33,576 bases of DNA, from contig JAUJOZ010000041.1 of NCBI GenBank assembly GCA_030447415.1, positions 1 through 33,576 on the forward strand, read 5' to 3'. The position numbers and the translations under genes were made by a program. Origin of the DNA: Thermomicrobiales bacterium. GTDB lineage: Bacteria; Chloroflexota; Chloroflexia; Thermomicrobiales; UBA6265. Positions 6,964 to 15,140 of the stretch are shown here, one piece after another (position 1 is the first letter of the stretch; each line of letters begins with the position of its first letter). The notes beneath the pieces are model-generated. The model ran no database searches. It was not told the DNA's origin and saw only the letters and a program-made list of their open reading frames with translations.

Positions 6964-8253
6964 GTGCTCGGTAGTCTCGTGTCCGTGCTTGCCTTTGCCA
7001 GCCTGGACCTGCCGGCGTCGCTGCCGGTCCTGTTCTGGTCGCCACCCGGCTGGAACCAGTACGTCAATCTGGTCGAGTGGGCGCTCGACTCGCTGGCGAC
7101 TCTGTTCAACAACGCCGGCCTTGCCATCATCGTCTTCACGATCCTGGTCAAGACGGTGCTGATGCCGCTCACCGTCCAGTCGCTGCGCTCCAGCAAGGCG
7201 ATGCAGGAGCTGCAGCCGAAGATCAAGGAGTTGCAGAAGAAGCACGGCAAGGACCGCCAGCGCCTGACCCAAGAGACGATGCGCCTCTACAGCGAGCACC
7301 GTGTCAACCCGATGTCGGGTTGCCTGCCGATGCTGCTGCAGATCCCCATCTTCTTCGGGCTGTACCAGGCGATCCGCAACCTGTCCGGAGGCGGGGAAGG
7401 GTCAGCGCTCTGGGACGGCGGCTTCCTCTGGCTCGACAATCTGCACCAGGCCGACCCCATCCATCTCCTGCCGGTCCTGGCCGGAGGCTTCCAGTTCGTC
7501 CAAACCAAGATGATGCGCCCCTACAACCAGGGAAAGATCACCGATCCTCAGCAGGCGCTGATGAATCAGATGATGAACTTCATGCCGATCACCGTGGTCA
7601 TCTTCGGCTGGGGCTTCGACTCGGGGCCGGTGCTGTACTGGGCGACGCAGAGTATCTTCAGCGTGGTTCAGCAGTGGTTCATCACCGGTTGGGGCAGCCT
7701 CCGCGATTGGTTCCCCAACCTGCCGGAGCTGCCGGAGCACCGCCGCCTCGGCTACCGCGCGCCGCGTGCGCTCGATGACGTCGTGGTCGTCAGCGGGGAC
7801 GAGGACGGGGCGCCCGTCCGCGCACCCGGCCTGATGGGCTGGGCACAGGACAAGCTGCAGGCCTCACAGCAGCGCGCGGCCGCGCGCCCCCAGGGACCGG
7901 CCGGGTCGGGCGCGGGCGGTCTCCGCGCCGTCCCGACGCGGTCCGGCAACGGCGGCCGCCGCCGCGGCGGCTCTGGCTCTGGTGCGGGCAACGCACGGGG
8001 ACGCAGGCCGGCGGCGCGAACGGCGCCGCGGGAAGTGCGCCGCGCGGCGACGGCCAGACCAACGGCCGTTCCACCGGCCAGCGCACCGAGCAGGGCACGA
8101 GCCAGGGGACGACGCCCCGCCGGCGAGCCGCGCGGTCGTGGTGCCGCGCAAGGCCCGCCCTGCGCCGAAGGCGAAGGACTAGGGAGTGTTGGGTGTTGGG
8201 GCTTTGGTGCCGGGCGCTTGGGAGTGGGATCGAACGCCCGCGTCAGAGCCTAA
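6964..8253 (+). CDS. yidC: Membrane protein insertase YidC/Oxa1
   Basis: Inserts membrane proteins into the cytoplasmic membrane. The core is residues about 20-260: NAGLAIIVFTILVKTVLMPL, the charged helical hairpin KAMQELQPKIKELQKKHG, then NPMSGCLPMLLQIPIFFGLY and a last helix pair ending LYWATQSIFSVVQQWFITG. This is the short Gram-positive-like form with five helices and no large periplasmic domain. The start is GTG 6964, with GGGAGGAGG about 10 bases upstream. After residue about 340 the tail is Gly/Arg/Ala-rich. Its codon pattern moves to a second frame near 8000 and a third near 8120; the third ends ARPAPKAKD-stop at 8182, a more natural C-terminus than the stop at 8253. The last 70-90 residues as read here are therefore doubtful. 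Confidence 0.92.
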   Translation: MLGSLVSVLAFASLDLPASLPVLFWSPPGWNQYVNLVEWALDSLATLFNNAGLAIIVFTILVKTVLMPLTVQSLRSSKAMQELQPKIKELQKKHGKDRQRLTQETMRLYSEHRVNPMSGCLPMLLQIPIFFGLYQAIRNLSGGGEGSALWDGGFLWLDNLHQADPIHLLPVLAGGFQFVQTKMMRPYNQGKITDPQQALMNQMMNFMPITVVIFGWGFDSGPVLYWATQSIFSVVQQWFITGWGSLRDWFPNLPELPEHRRLGYRAPRALDDVVVVSGDEDGAPVRAPGLMGWAQDKLQASQQRAAARPQGPAGSGAGGLRAVPTRSGNGGRRRGGSGSGAGNARGRRPAARTAPREVRRAATARPTAVPPASAPSRARARGRRPAGEPRGRGAAQGPPCAEGEGLGSVGCWGFGAGRLGVGSNARVRA

Positions 8254-8322
8254 CCGCCTGGCGTAGCGATACGACCTCCGACCACGTACAACCCAGCACC
8301 CAGCACCGAAGGCCCAAAACTC
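8185..8322. repeat. Imperfect inverted repeat between yidC and jag
   Basis: The left arm, at about 8185-8225, is GTGTTGGGTGTTGGGG followed by CTTTGGTGCCGGGCGCTTGGG. The right arm, at about 8286-8322, reads on the other strand TTTTGGGCCTTCGGTGC followed by TGGGTGCTGGGTTG. About 60 bp lie between them. The arms are low-complexity and could form a long imperfect stem in the mRNA between the two genes. They may also be a copy of a dispersed repeat. Confidence 0.55.
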
Positions 8323-8347
8323 ACGAGCGGAGCGAGGACGACAGCGG

Positions 8348-9249
8348 ATGGACCCGAACCAGAGCCGCATGACAAGCGTCGAGATCAGGCCTACTCGGTC
8401 GAGGAGGCGGTACGCCTGGCGCTCGAACAGCTCGGGCGGAGCGAAGACGAGGTCGATATCGAGGTCCTGTCGGACGCCGGGCCGGACGAGGACGCCGAAG
8501 CCCTGGTCCGGGTCACGGCCAAAGGCATGGCCTCGCAGCCGATCCCGCGGGCCGGCTTCGGTGGGCGCTCGGCCACCGTCGTCGGCGGCGCCGGGGCCGC
8601 GGCCGGCGTGGGGGCGCCGCGCCGCCCACCGGGACCCCGCCGGGCGCCGGGCGACCGCCCGTCGAGTCGGGGGACCGCGCCGCGCCCGGGCGGTGAGCGC
8701 TCGGGTCCACGCCAGCCGGAGCGGGCGCGCGTCGTCGAAGCGGAGCGCCCGGCTGCGGCACGCCCGGACCCGGCGGACGAAGAGCTCGCCAAGGAGGTCG
8801 TGCGTGAGCTGCTGGCGCGCATGGGGATCGCGGCCGATGTGGTGGCGGTCGACAATCCCTCGTCGGTGCCGCTCGACGGCGAAGACCCGCCGACGATCTT
8901 CATCGACGTGCTCGGCCGCGACCTCGGGATGCTGATCGGGCGGCGGGGCGACAACCTCGCGCAGATCCAGTACCTGGTCAACCTGCTCGTCAACCGCCGG
9001 TTGGCGACCTACGCCCGCGTCGTGGTCGACGTGGAAGGGTACCGGTCGCGGCGGGAGGAATCGTTGATCGGTTTGGCCGAGCGGGTGGCCCGCCAGGTGG
9101 CCCGTAGCCGGCGGCCGATCATGCTTGAGCCGATGCCACCGAACGAGCGCCGCATCGTCCACCTGACGCTGCGCGCCAATCCCGACGTGACCACGGAAAG
9201 CAGCGGCGAGGGCAACCTGCGACGGCTCACGGTCCAACCGCGTGCCTGA
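8348..9249 (+). CDS. khpB: RNA-binding protein Jag/KhpB (frameshift near start)
   Basis: A Jag_N, KH and R3H protein that binds RNA and accompanies YidC. From 8392 the frame gives YSVEEAVRLALEQLG and EDEVDIEVL (Jag_N), then an Arg/Pro-rich linker, a KH domain with GMLIGRRGDNLAQIQYLV, and an R3H domain with MPPNERRIVHLTL. This frame has no ATG, GTG or TTG before the Jag_N part. In the neighbouring frame, ATG 8348 with GAGGA upstream reads MDPNQSRMTSVEI. One missing base near 8386 would join them as MTSVEIQAYSVEEAV. Choosing ATG 8527 instead would wrongly remove Jag_N. The stop overlaps the next gene's start. Confidence 0.88.
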
Positions 9250-10465
9250 CGACCCTCGCCCTCCCGCTCGCCGCCCCAACCCTGAATCCGAAGCTGGCGA
9301 CCCGATCCGACCGACCGCCGGGGACCGGGATGAGGCCCCCACGCCGACGCCCGGCGCGCCGGACCGGCCGCCGCCCCGCGACCGTTCGCCCCGTCGAGAC
9401 GCGCCGCCGTCTCGCGGTGGTGGCGCCGCTCGCCCCCTCGGTCCTCGCCCCCCCCGCGAGCGTGGGCCGGACCGCGAACGCGACCCGTCGCTGCCGCCGC
9501 GGATCAGCCGCGGTCGGTCGGGTGGTGACGCCGCCCGACAGCCGCTCGGCAGGCGCGGGTTGAGCGGGCTGCAAACGCAGCGCACCCCGCAGTACCTGGT
9601 CATCGGACACATCGTCGCCGACCTGCAGCCGGACGGCAGCGCCGTCCTCGGCGGTACGGCGCTCTATTCGGCGCTGACGGCCGCCCGCCTCGGCTGGCGC
9701 GTCGGCGTCCTCACCCGCGGTGCGTACGGCGTCACCGTCGATGGGGTCGCGATCCCGTCGCTGGCTGACTACGCCGGCGAGCTGAGCATCATCACTCAGG
9801 ACGCGGAAACCCCGACGACGTTCGTCAACACCTACAGCGCCGGCCGTCGCAGCCAGATCATCCGCCACTGGGCGGGGCCAGTCGACCTGCGTGGTCTGCC
9901 GCCGCACTGGCGCAATGCGCGGGTGATCCACCTCGGTCCGGTCGCTCAGGAGATCGACTTCCGGCAGACCGGGGCGCTGACCCCGGGGTTCTTCGGCTCC
10001 ACCCCCCAAGGGTGGATGCGCGAGTGGCCGCGGGGGACCGGGGGGCGCGTCAAGCTTTCCCACCTGCGGCTGCCGGCCGAGCTGCTGGGCCGCCTCGATG
10101 GCATCGTCGTCAGCGACGAGGAGATCACCCTCGCCCGGGACGCGGTGGAACGGGTCGGTGCCCGGCGCCTCGGGGTGGTCACCAAGGGCGAGTCGGGAGC
10201 GCGGGTGCTCTACGGCGGGGAGCGGGTGGAGTTGCCGGGCTACCCGGTGCCGACGGTGGACCTGACCGGCGCCGGGGACGTCTTCGCCGCCGCCTTCTTC
10301 GTGCGGGCCTCGGACCGGACCGTCTCGGCGGTGACGGCCGGCCGCTTCGCCAACGCGGTGGCCGCCCTCAGCCTGCGGGCGATCGGTCCCCATGGCGTGC
10401 CGACGCTGGCGGAGGTCGAGGCCTTCCTGGAACGGGTCGATGACGAGCGGCCGGTCCGCCGCTGA
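9242..10465 (+). CDS. PfkB-family sugar/nucleoside kinase with disordered N-terminus
   Basis: 407 residues. The kinase part begins at about residue 115 with YLVIGHIVADLQPDG and LGGTALYSALTAARLG, the substrate-side glycine-rich start of the ribokinase fold. It ends with the second PfkB signature DLTGAGDVFAAAF, where Asp346 is the predicted catalytic base and GAGD forms the anion hole. The GTG start lies inside the end of jag (the genes overlap by 8 bases), so translation is probably coupled. The first 110 residues are Pro/Arg/Asp-rich and look disordered, unusual for this family; a TTG near 9559 could be an internal start. The substrate is not predictable. A sugar kinase is not a standard member of this block. 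Confidence 0.87.
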   Translation: MPDDPRPPARRPNPESEAGDPIRPTAGDRDEAPTPTPGAPDRPPPRDRSPRRDAPPSRGGGAARPLGPRPPRERGPDRERDPSLPPRISRGRSGGDAARQPLGRRGLSGLQTQRTPQYLVIGHIVADLQPDGSAVLGGTALYSALTAARLGWRVGVLTRGAYGVTVDGVAIPSLADYAGELSIITQDAETPTTFVNTYSAGRRSQIIRHWAGPVDLRGLPPHWRNARVIHLGPVAQEIDFRQTGALTPGFFGSTPQGWMREWPRGTGGRVKLSHLRLPAELLGRLDGIVVSDEEITLARDAVERVGARRLGVVTKGESGARVLYGGERVELPGYPVPTVDLTGAGDVFAAAFFVRASDRTVSAVTAGRFANAVAALSLRAIGPHGVPTLAEVEAFLERVDDERPVRR

Positions 10466-10556
10466 CAGCGGCCGCCCGCGGCAGAACATCGGTATGGCGG
10501 CTGCAGATCGGGAGCGCAAGGTTGCGCGTCCGGTCATGGTGAACGCGGAGGCGCCG

Positions 10557-11009
10557 ATGTCTGATGTCGAACCGACCCGGGTCGCGCTCTACTCGGACGC
10601 CCACTGCCCCTACGCGTACCTGACGGCGTACCGACTGCGCCGGGTGCTCCCCGAGTACCGGGACCGCGTGGTCGTCGAGTTCAAGAGCCTCGCGCTGGAG
10701 CACGTCAACGCCCAGCCGACGCCGAAGCCGATCCTCGACAACGAGACGCCGCTGCTCATGCTGGAGGAACCGGACATCCCCTATCAGCCCTGGCATGCCC
10801 CGACGAGCGAGTGGCCGGTGACGATGTGGCCGGCCTTCGAGGCGATCAAATGCGTCGAGCGGCAGGGACCGGGCGCGGCGGCGGCGTTGGATTGGGCGAT
10901 CCGGATGGCATTCTTCGCCGAGAGTCGCTGCATCTCGATGAGGCAAGTGAAATCGGACGTCCTTCCACCGATGATTCGGTGGCTAATCGAGACGATGGAC
11001 GAGGCGTGA
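10557..11009 (+). CDS. DsbA-fold (FrnE/HCCA-isomerase-like) protein, C-terminally truncated
   Basis: 150 residues from ATG 10557, with GGAG six bases upstream. VALYSDAHCPYAYLTAYRL is the thioredoxin-fold start of the DSBA-like family, with CPYA (CxxA) in place of the CxxC redox pair. FEAIKCVERQG and LDWAIRMAFFAESRCISMR form the helical insert. Family members are normally 200-250 residues; here similarity stops after SRCISMR, and about 25 unrelated residues precede the stop. Neither other frame continues the expected sequence, so the 3' part seems to be deleted. It is probably non-functional or a fragment. Confidence 0.7.
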   Translation: MSDVEPTRVALYSDAHCPYAYLTAYRLRRVLPEYRDRVVVEFKSLALEHVNAQPTPKPILDNETPLLMLEEPDIPYQPWHAPTSEWPVTMWPAFEAIKCVERQGPGAAAALDWAIRMAFFAESRCISMRQVKSDVLPPMIRWLIETMDEA

Positions 11010-11308
11010 CGGCAGCAACCGTCTTACGGCCGTCGGTGCCGATGCTGTCGACCTAGGACGCTCCTGCGCGCTCTGCGTCGGCGTTCTAAGGAATGAGCCA
11101 ACTGGCTTGTCCTATCGTGTGAGATTGGGATCGCGCCCCAGGCAGCGAGATCAGCTGGGTTTGGATCGCGGGAGGTCGGTCCACCACATGGGGCGTTAGG
11201 CGATCGCACGAGCGTGGTGGGGGTCAGCGCTGACCGCTGCCTGGCCGCCTCGCGTTGTCAAGCCTGAGATCGCGGGTTCGACCGGGGTCGGACACGCGCA
11301 TACGTCAT
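11010..11308. other. Intergenic stretch with a perfect 14-bp palindrome
   Basis: No gene is seen in these 299 bases. GGTCAGCGCTGACC at 11222-11235 is a perfect palindrome of operator type. The stretch marks the point where the DsbA-fold gene loses its 3' end and the LuxR region begins, so it is a plausible recombination junction. Confidence 0.4.
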
Positions 11309-11353
11309 GTGCGAGTTGGCACTGTCGTCATCGCCGACGCTCCACCTCGCTGC

Positions 11354-11551
11354 GTGAGCGGACATTCGAAGCGCGCTGGGTCCCAGAAGCCGCGCCTGCG
11401 CAAGCTCTCGCCTGAGCAGGAGTCTGCCATCCGGGCTCTCGCCGGGACCAGGAGTCTGCGCGACCTTGCCGCCGAGTTCGGGGTCAGCCACGAGACGGTG
11501 CGGGCGGTGCTGCGGGATCCCGGCCGCGACTCGGCGGGCGCGGCGGCGTAG
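11354..11551 (+). CDS. Small helix-turn-helix protein, copy A
   Basis: About 65 residues from GTG 11354, VSGHSKRAGSQKPRLRKL followed by SPEQESAIRALAGTRSL and RDLAAEFGVSHETVRAVLR. The second half is a tri-helical HTH of the resolvase/transposase-like kind. The frame is open further upstream (GTG 11309), so the start is uncertain. A second copy in the same orientation begins at 14584; the two lie on either side of the large LuxR gene. It could be a small regulator or the DNA-binding remnant of a mobile element. Confidence 0.45.
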   Translation: MSGHSKRAGSQKPRLRKLSPEQESAIRALAGTRSLRDLAAEFGVSHETVRAVLRDPGRDSAGAAA

Positions 11552-11577
11552 AGGGCCGGGGTGGTGCCGACCTCCCA

Positions 11578-11829
11578 CTATCGTGCCGTGCCCAGCGCCG
11601 CCGGTGGCGCCGCCGTGGTGCTGCTCGCCTCGGGCGCGCGTCGGGATCGCATGCCTATCCGGGCCACCAACGCCCCGATTCCGTGCCCTGCCGACCCGAA
11701 CCCCCGCGACCGGGCGGGGCAGTCCGCAGCCCGGTTCCCGGCGGACCGACGCCGCCCCGCCTCGGACCGCAGCTCCTCGTGGCGTACCCCGGCGGCCATG
11801 CAGTCGGCCTCGCTCAGTCCCAGCATCAT
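11578..11829 (-). CDS. Possible small hypothetical protein
   Basis: 83 residues starting MMLGLSEADCMAAGVRHEEL, with AGGGGG a few bases before the ATG and high G/C at third codon positions in its first half. The second half is Arg/Ala/Ser-rich and not convincing. No family is recognised. It lies downstream of the LuxR regulator on the same strand. Confidence 0.25.
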   Translation of the reverse strand: MMLGLSEADCMAAGVRHEELRSEAGRRRSAGNRAADCPARSRGFGSAGHGIGALVARIGMRSRRAPEASSTTAAPPAALGTAR

Positions 11830-12012
11830 GGCGGCCCCCTGTTCGCGTCCGTCTCGGGCGGCGGCCCGGTCCGCCCGGGCACGGCCCCATCATGCGCCGC
11901 CGAGCCGGGACGGCGCATCGTGGAGGCTGCGGAGGCGGACTACGGAAATCGGCGACGGAGACGCGGCGGGCGGCCTCCGTAATTCCGGCCGGGTACGGAG
12001 GGCGATCACGCC

Positions 12013-14352
12013 TTAGACGAGGCCGCGGCGCACCGCCACGGCGGCGGCCTCGGCGCGGGCGTTGACGCCGAGCTTGGCGAAGAGGTTGGCGACGTGGGTC
12101 TGGACGGTGCGGGTGCCGATGAAGAGCGCCTCGGCGATCTCCCGGTCCGACCTGCCCTCGACCAGCAGGCGCAGCACGTCACGTTCGCGCCGGGTGAGGC
12201 CGGCGACCGAGGCCAGGTCGTCGTTCGGCAGCGATGCCGTCGATAGCGCCTCGGTCACTACCGCACGGGCCCCGGCGACTGCCTGCTCCGGGGACAGCGC
12301 TCGGCCCGCCGCCCAGGCCGCGGCGAAGGTCCGCTCGTCCATCCTCGATCGCACGTCCGCTAGGACCTGCGCGCCCCGAACGTAATGCGCCCCAAATCGC
12401 ACGCCGGCCGCCTCACGCAGCGCGCCGGCAGCCCCGAGCAGGCGAGCGGCGTGCTCCAACCGCTCCCGGCCCGCCGCCACTCCGGCGATGCCCGCGAGCG
12501 CGCCCGCGACCCCCGACCGGTCATCAAGTTCCAACCGCAGCGACAGGACCTCGTCGTAGAGCTGGGCCGCCCGCACCTGGTCGCCGGTCACGCTTGCCGC
12601 GCCGGCGAGCGTCTGGAGGCCCCAGGCGACCCCCCACGCATGGCCGATCGTCCGCCACCAGGACAGTGCCTGCTCGGCCAGCGGCACTGCGCGCTCCGGC
12701 TCGCCCCGCCACAGGTGCGCGTCGCCCAGGTTGCAGGTCAACACCGCCCGCACCCCCTCGACCTCCGGTCCGGCGTCGAGCCCGCCGAGGGCCGCCAAAC
12801 CTTCCCGGAAGAGCGCGCCCGCTCGGTCGAAGTCGCCCGCCCATTCCGCCGTGGCGCCGAGGATGATCAGCGCCTTGGCCGCGCGCAACGCGTCGCCGTG
12901 CGCCCGGGCAATGGCCAGGGCGCCCTCGCCGAGCGCGGCGCTTTGCGTCAGGTCGCCCCGAAGCGACGCCAAGTTGGCCGTCGCGAACAGCGCGTCCACG
13001 CGAATCCCCGGCGCGGCCCTGCTCGACATGGCCAGGGCCGCATCCAGCCACCGCTGAGGCTCGGCGGGATTGCCCCGGAGGTACAGGAACACCATGGCTG
13101 CCGTGCCGAGCGGGAGGAGCATCTCGGCGCGCCCGTGGTCGAGTGCCCAGGCTGCCACCGCCCGCACGTTCGGCAGATCGGCCGCGAGGCGCGCCAGGCC
13201 CGCCCGCTGGTCGGCGCCGAACCAGCTCAGCCCGGTGGCCTCGGCCAGCGCCACGAATAAGCCCGCGTGCTGCTCCCGGACCGCCCCGGCCTCGGCGCTT
13301 GCCTCCAACCGCTCCAGCCCGAACTCGCGCACCGTCTCCAACATGAGGTAGCGCGGCTCCCCGCCCGGGCCGTCCTCCTCCCGCAGCAGGCTCTTGTCGA
13401 CGAGCGACGAGATGCCGTCCAGAACGTCGAGCCCGGGGTCGTCCCCCGCCACTGCCTCCGCCGCCTCAAGCGTGCAGCCGCCGACGAAGACGGCGAGGCG
13501 CCGGAACAGTGCTCGTTCCTCGGACGAGAGCAGGTCGTGGGACCAGGCGATGGCGTCCCGCATCGTCCGCTGCCGCGCCGGCGCGTCGCGGGGACCCCCG
13601 GTCAGCAGCGGCAGGCGCTTCTCCAACCTGGTCAGCAGCGTCGCAGGCGGCAGGATCTTGGCCCGCGCGGCCGCAAGTTCGATCGCCAGCGGCAACCCGT
13701 CCAACCGGCGGCAAATCTCCGCCACGGCCAACGCGTGCTCGGAAGTGAGGGCGAAGTCCTCCCGCACCGCTTGCGCCCGCTGGACGAAGAGCCGGACGGC
13801 TTCGGACCCGGCCACGTCCTCGACGGATAGGGTGTCGCCTGGCGACGCTAGCCCGAGCGGCGGGACGACGTGCTCGCGCTCGCCCGACACCCGCAGCCGG
13901 ATCCGGCTCGTGACCAGCACCGTTAGTCCGGGGCAGCCTGCCAGCAGGTCAGCCACCACAGGAGCCGCCTCGACCACCTGCTCGAAGTTGTCTAGGACGA
14001 GGAGGACGCGTTTGTCCCGCAGGAACACCTTGAGTTGGTCGCTCAGGGGCGCCTCACCCGCGTCCCTCACGCCCAGGACCGACGCAATGGTGGGGGCAAC
14101 GAGGACGGGGTCGGTGATCGGGGCGAGGAAGACGAACGCCACGCCATCGGCGAACTCGTTGGCCAGATCGTGGGCCAGCTGGAGGGCGAGCCGGGTCTTG
14201 CCCACCCCGCCGAGGCCGGTGAGCGTCAGGAGTCGAACGTCCTCGTCGCGCAACAGGGCGCACAGCGTGGCGACCTCGCGCTCCCGCCCAACGAGCGGCG
14301 TGAGCGGCACCGGGAGGTCGTGGTGGCGGTCCGGAGGCGACGTGCCGGCCAT
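12013..14352 (-). CDS. Large ATPase-TPR-LuxR transcriptional regulator
   Basis: About 779 residues. The N-terminal signalling ATPase begins [15 protein letters not shown], followed by Walker [15 protein letters not shown], Walker B VLLVLDNFEQV and the sensor-like [30 protein letters not shown] and LVDKSLLRE mark the winged-helix part. The middle is TPR-like helical repeat. The C-terminus is a LuxR HTH, LTRRERDVLRLLVEGRSDRE then EIAEALFIGTRTVQTHVA. This is the LAL/AfsR-type architecture in which nucleotide and an unknown ligand switch the protein on. The start is set at ATG 14352 because the paralogue at 17585 has the same GCCGCGCCATG context. The frame is open 141 bases further, across a hairpin. 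Confidence 0.92.
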   Translation of the reverse strand: MAGTSPPDRHHDLPVPLTPLVGREREVATLCALLRDEDVRLLTLTGLGGVGKTRLALQLAHDLANEFADGVAFVFLAPITDPVLVAPTIASVLGVRDAGEAPLSDQLKVFLRDKRVLLVLDNFEQVVEAAPVVADLLAGCPGLTVLVTSRIRLRVSGEREHVVPPLGLASPGDTLSVEDVAGSEAVRLFVQRAQAVREDFALTSEHALAVAEICRRLDGLPLAIELAAARAKILPPATLLTRLEKRLPLLTGGPRDAPARQRTMRDAIAWSHDLLSSEERALFRRLAVFVGGCTLEAAEAVAGDDPGLDVLDGISSLVDKSLLREEDGPGGEPRYLMLETVREFGLERLEASAEAGAVREQHAGLFVALAEATGLSWFGADQRAGLARLAADLPNVRAVAAWALDHGRAEMLLPLGTAAMVFLYLRGNPAEPQRWLDAALAMSSRAAPGIRVDALFATANLASLRGDLTQSAALGEGALAIARAHGDALRAAKALIILGATAEWAGDFDRAGALFREGLAALGGLDAGPEVEGVRAVLTCNLGDAHLWRGEPERAVPLAEQALSWWRTIGHAWGVAWGLQTLAGAASVTGDQVRAAQLYDEVLSLRLELDDRSGVAGALAGIAGVAAGRERLEHAARLLGAAGALREAAGVRFGAHYVRGAQVLADVRSRMDERTFAAAWAAGRALSPEQAVAGARAVVTEALSTASLPNDDLASVAGLTRRERDVLRLLVEGRSDREIAEALFIGTRTVQTHVANLFAKLGVNARAEAAAVAVRRGLV

Positions 14353-14460
14353 GGCGCGGCTCAGTCCGTGGGCGGGCGGCACAGGGTGTGTGCCCGCATC
14401 TTGCCGAACGGCCCGCTTGAGGTCAACTGCTGCCCCGCACGCCCCCTTGAACACGAGCAT

Positions 14461-14484
14461 GGCCGTGGCATTGCCGCCACGGCC
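14461..14484. repeat. Perfect 9-bp hairpin upstream of the LuxR gene
   Basis: GGCCGTGGC and GCCACGGCC around the loop ATTGCC, about 110 bases before the chosen start of the minus-strand regulator. It could be a leader hairpin or an operator. Confidence 0.35.
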
Positions 14485-14583
14485 GTGCTGCATCAGCGGA
14501 AGCGACGGGGATCGGTCTCGTCACCGCGTCATGGACACGCGGGCACCGATCCGATCTGCGTCGCCACCGTTCCGCCGCGCCGC

Positions 14584-14775
14584 GTAAGCGGCCGATCGAA
14601 GCGCGCTTCGTACCAGACGCCACGGCGGCGCAAGCTCTCGGCCGAGCAGGAGGCAGCGATCCGGGCGAGCGCGGGGAACCGCAGCCTCCGCGGCCTCGCC
14701 GCCGAATTCGGCGTCAGCCACGAGACGGTGCGGACGGTGCTGCGCGTGCCCGGCAGATTGACCCACGCCAGTTGA
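14584..14775 (+). pseudogene. Small helix-turn-helix frame, copy B
   Basis: Same protein as copy A at 11354: VSGRSKRASYQTPRRRKL, SAEQEAAIRASAGNRSL, RGLAAEFGVSHETVRTVLR. The DNA also matches copy A closely. The codon that is GTG in copy A is GTA here, and no start codon is present in frame nearby, so this copy may be inactive. In both copies the neighbouring frame is a 16-18 codon ATG reading frame that stops (TGA in A, TAA in B) one base after the GTG/GTA position begins. That shared layout suggests an original upstream mini-frame or a shared older gene start. Confidence 0.45.
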
Positions 14776-14796
14776 TCGCTGGCGTCCCTCCCGGTC

Positions 14797-14946
14797 CTAA
14801 GACGCACCTCCGCTCTCGGCAACGGTGTTCCCAGTGCGGCGGCTCTCGGTCCCTTCTGCGGCCAGCCAACCGCGCTTGGCCCGTTCCGCCAGCCGCCGCC
14901 GCTCCGCCTGCTCGGCCCGGTAGTACGCCGTCTGGTTCATGCTCAT
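14797..14946 (-). CDS. Small charged hypothetical protein
   Basis: 49 residues: MSMNQTAYYRAEQAERRR, then LAERAKRGWLAAEGTES and RRTGNTVAESGGAS. GGAGGAAGG lies about 9 bases before the ATG, a strong ribosome binding site. The first 30 residues are a likely helix rich in Arg/Glu/Ala. No family is recognised. It stands between the two LuxR regulators on the same strand, 194 bp beyond the end of the second. Confidence 0.55.
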   Translation of the reverse strand: MSMNQTAYYRAEQAERRRLAERAKRGWLAAEGTESRRTGNTVAESGGAS

Positions 14947-15140
14947 CGCCCCCTTCCTCCCGCCGCGCGCTCCTCTCAGTCGCAGGCTTCCCGTCGTCAG
15001 CGCGGAGCCGAGATACACCGCCGTGGCCCGAGCATGCGCCTCCACGGGAGGCGGCACATCGGACGCAGGTCAGTTTTTCTCGCGGGGACCGGAGGACCAC
15101 GCTCTCTACATAGGTCGTCGGCGCCTACATCGGCGATGGG

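Noticed and set aside
8179..10537. Two minus-strand frames of over 430 codons opposite jag and the PfkB kinase
   Set aside because: They are antisense to well-supported genes and have no recognisable domains; long open antisense frames are expected at this GC content.
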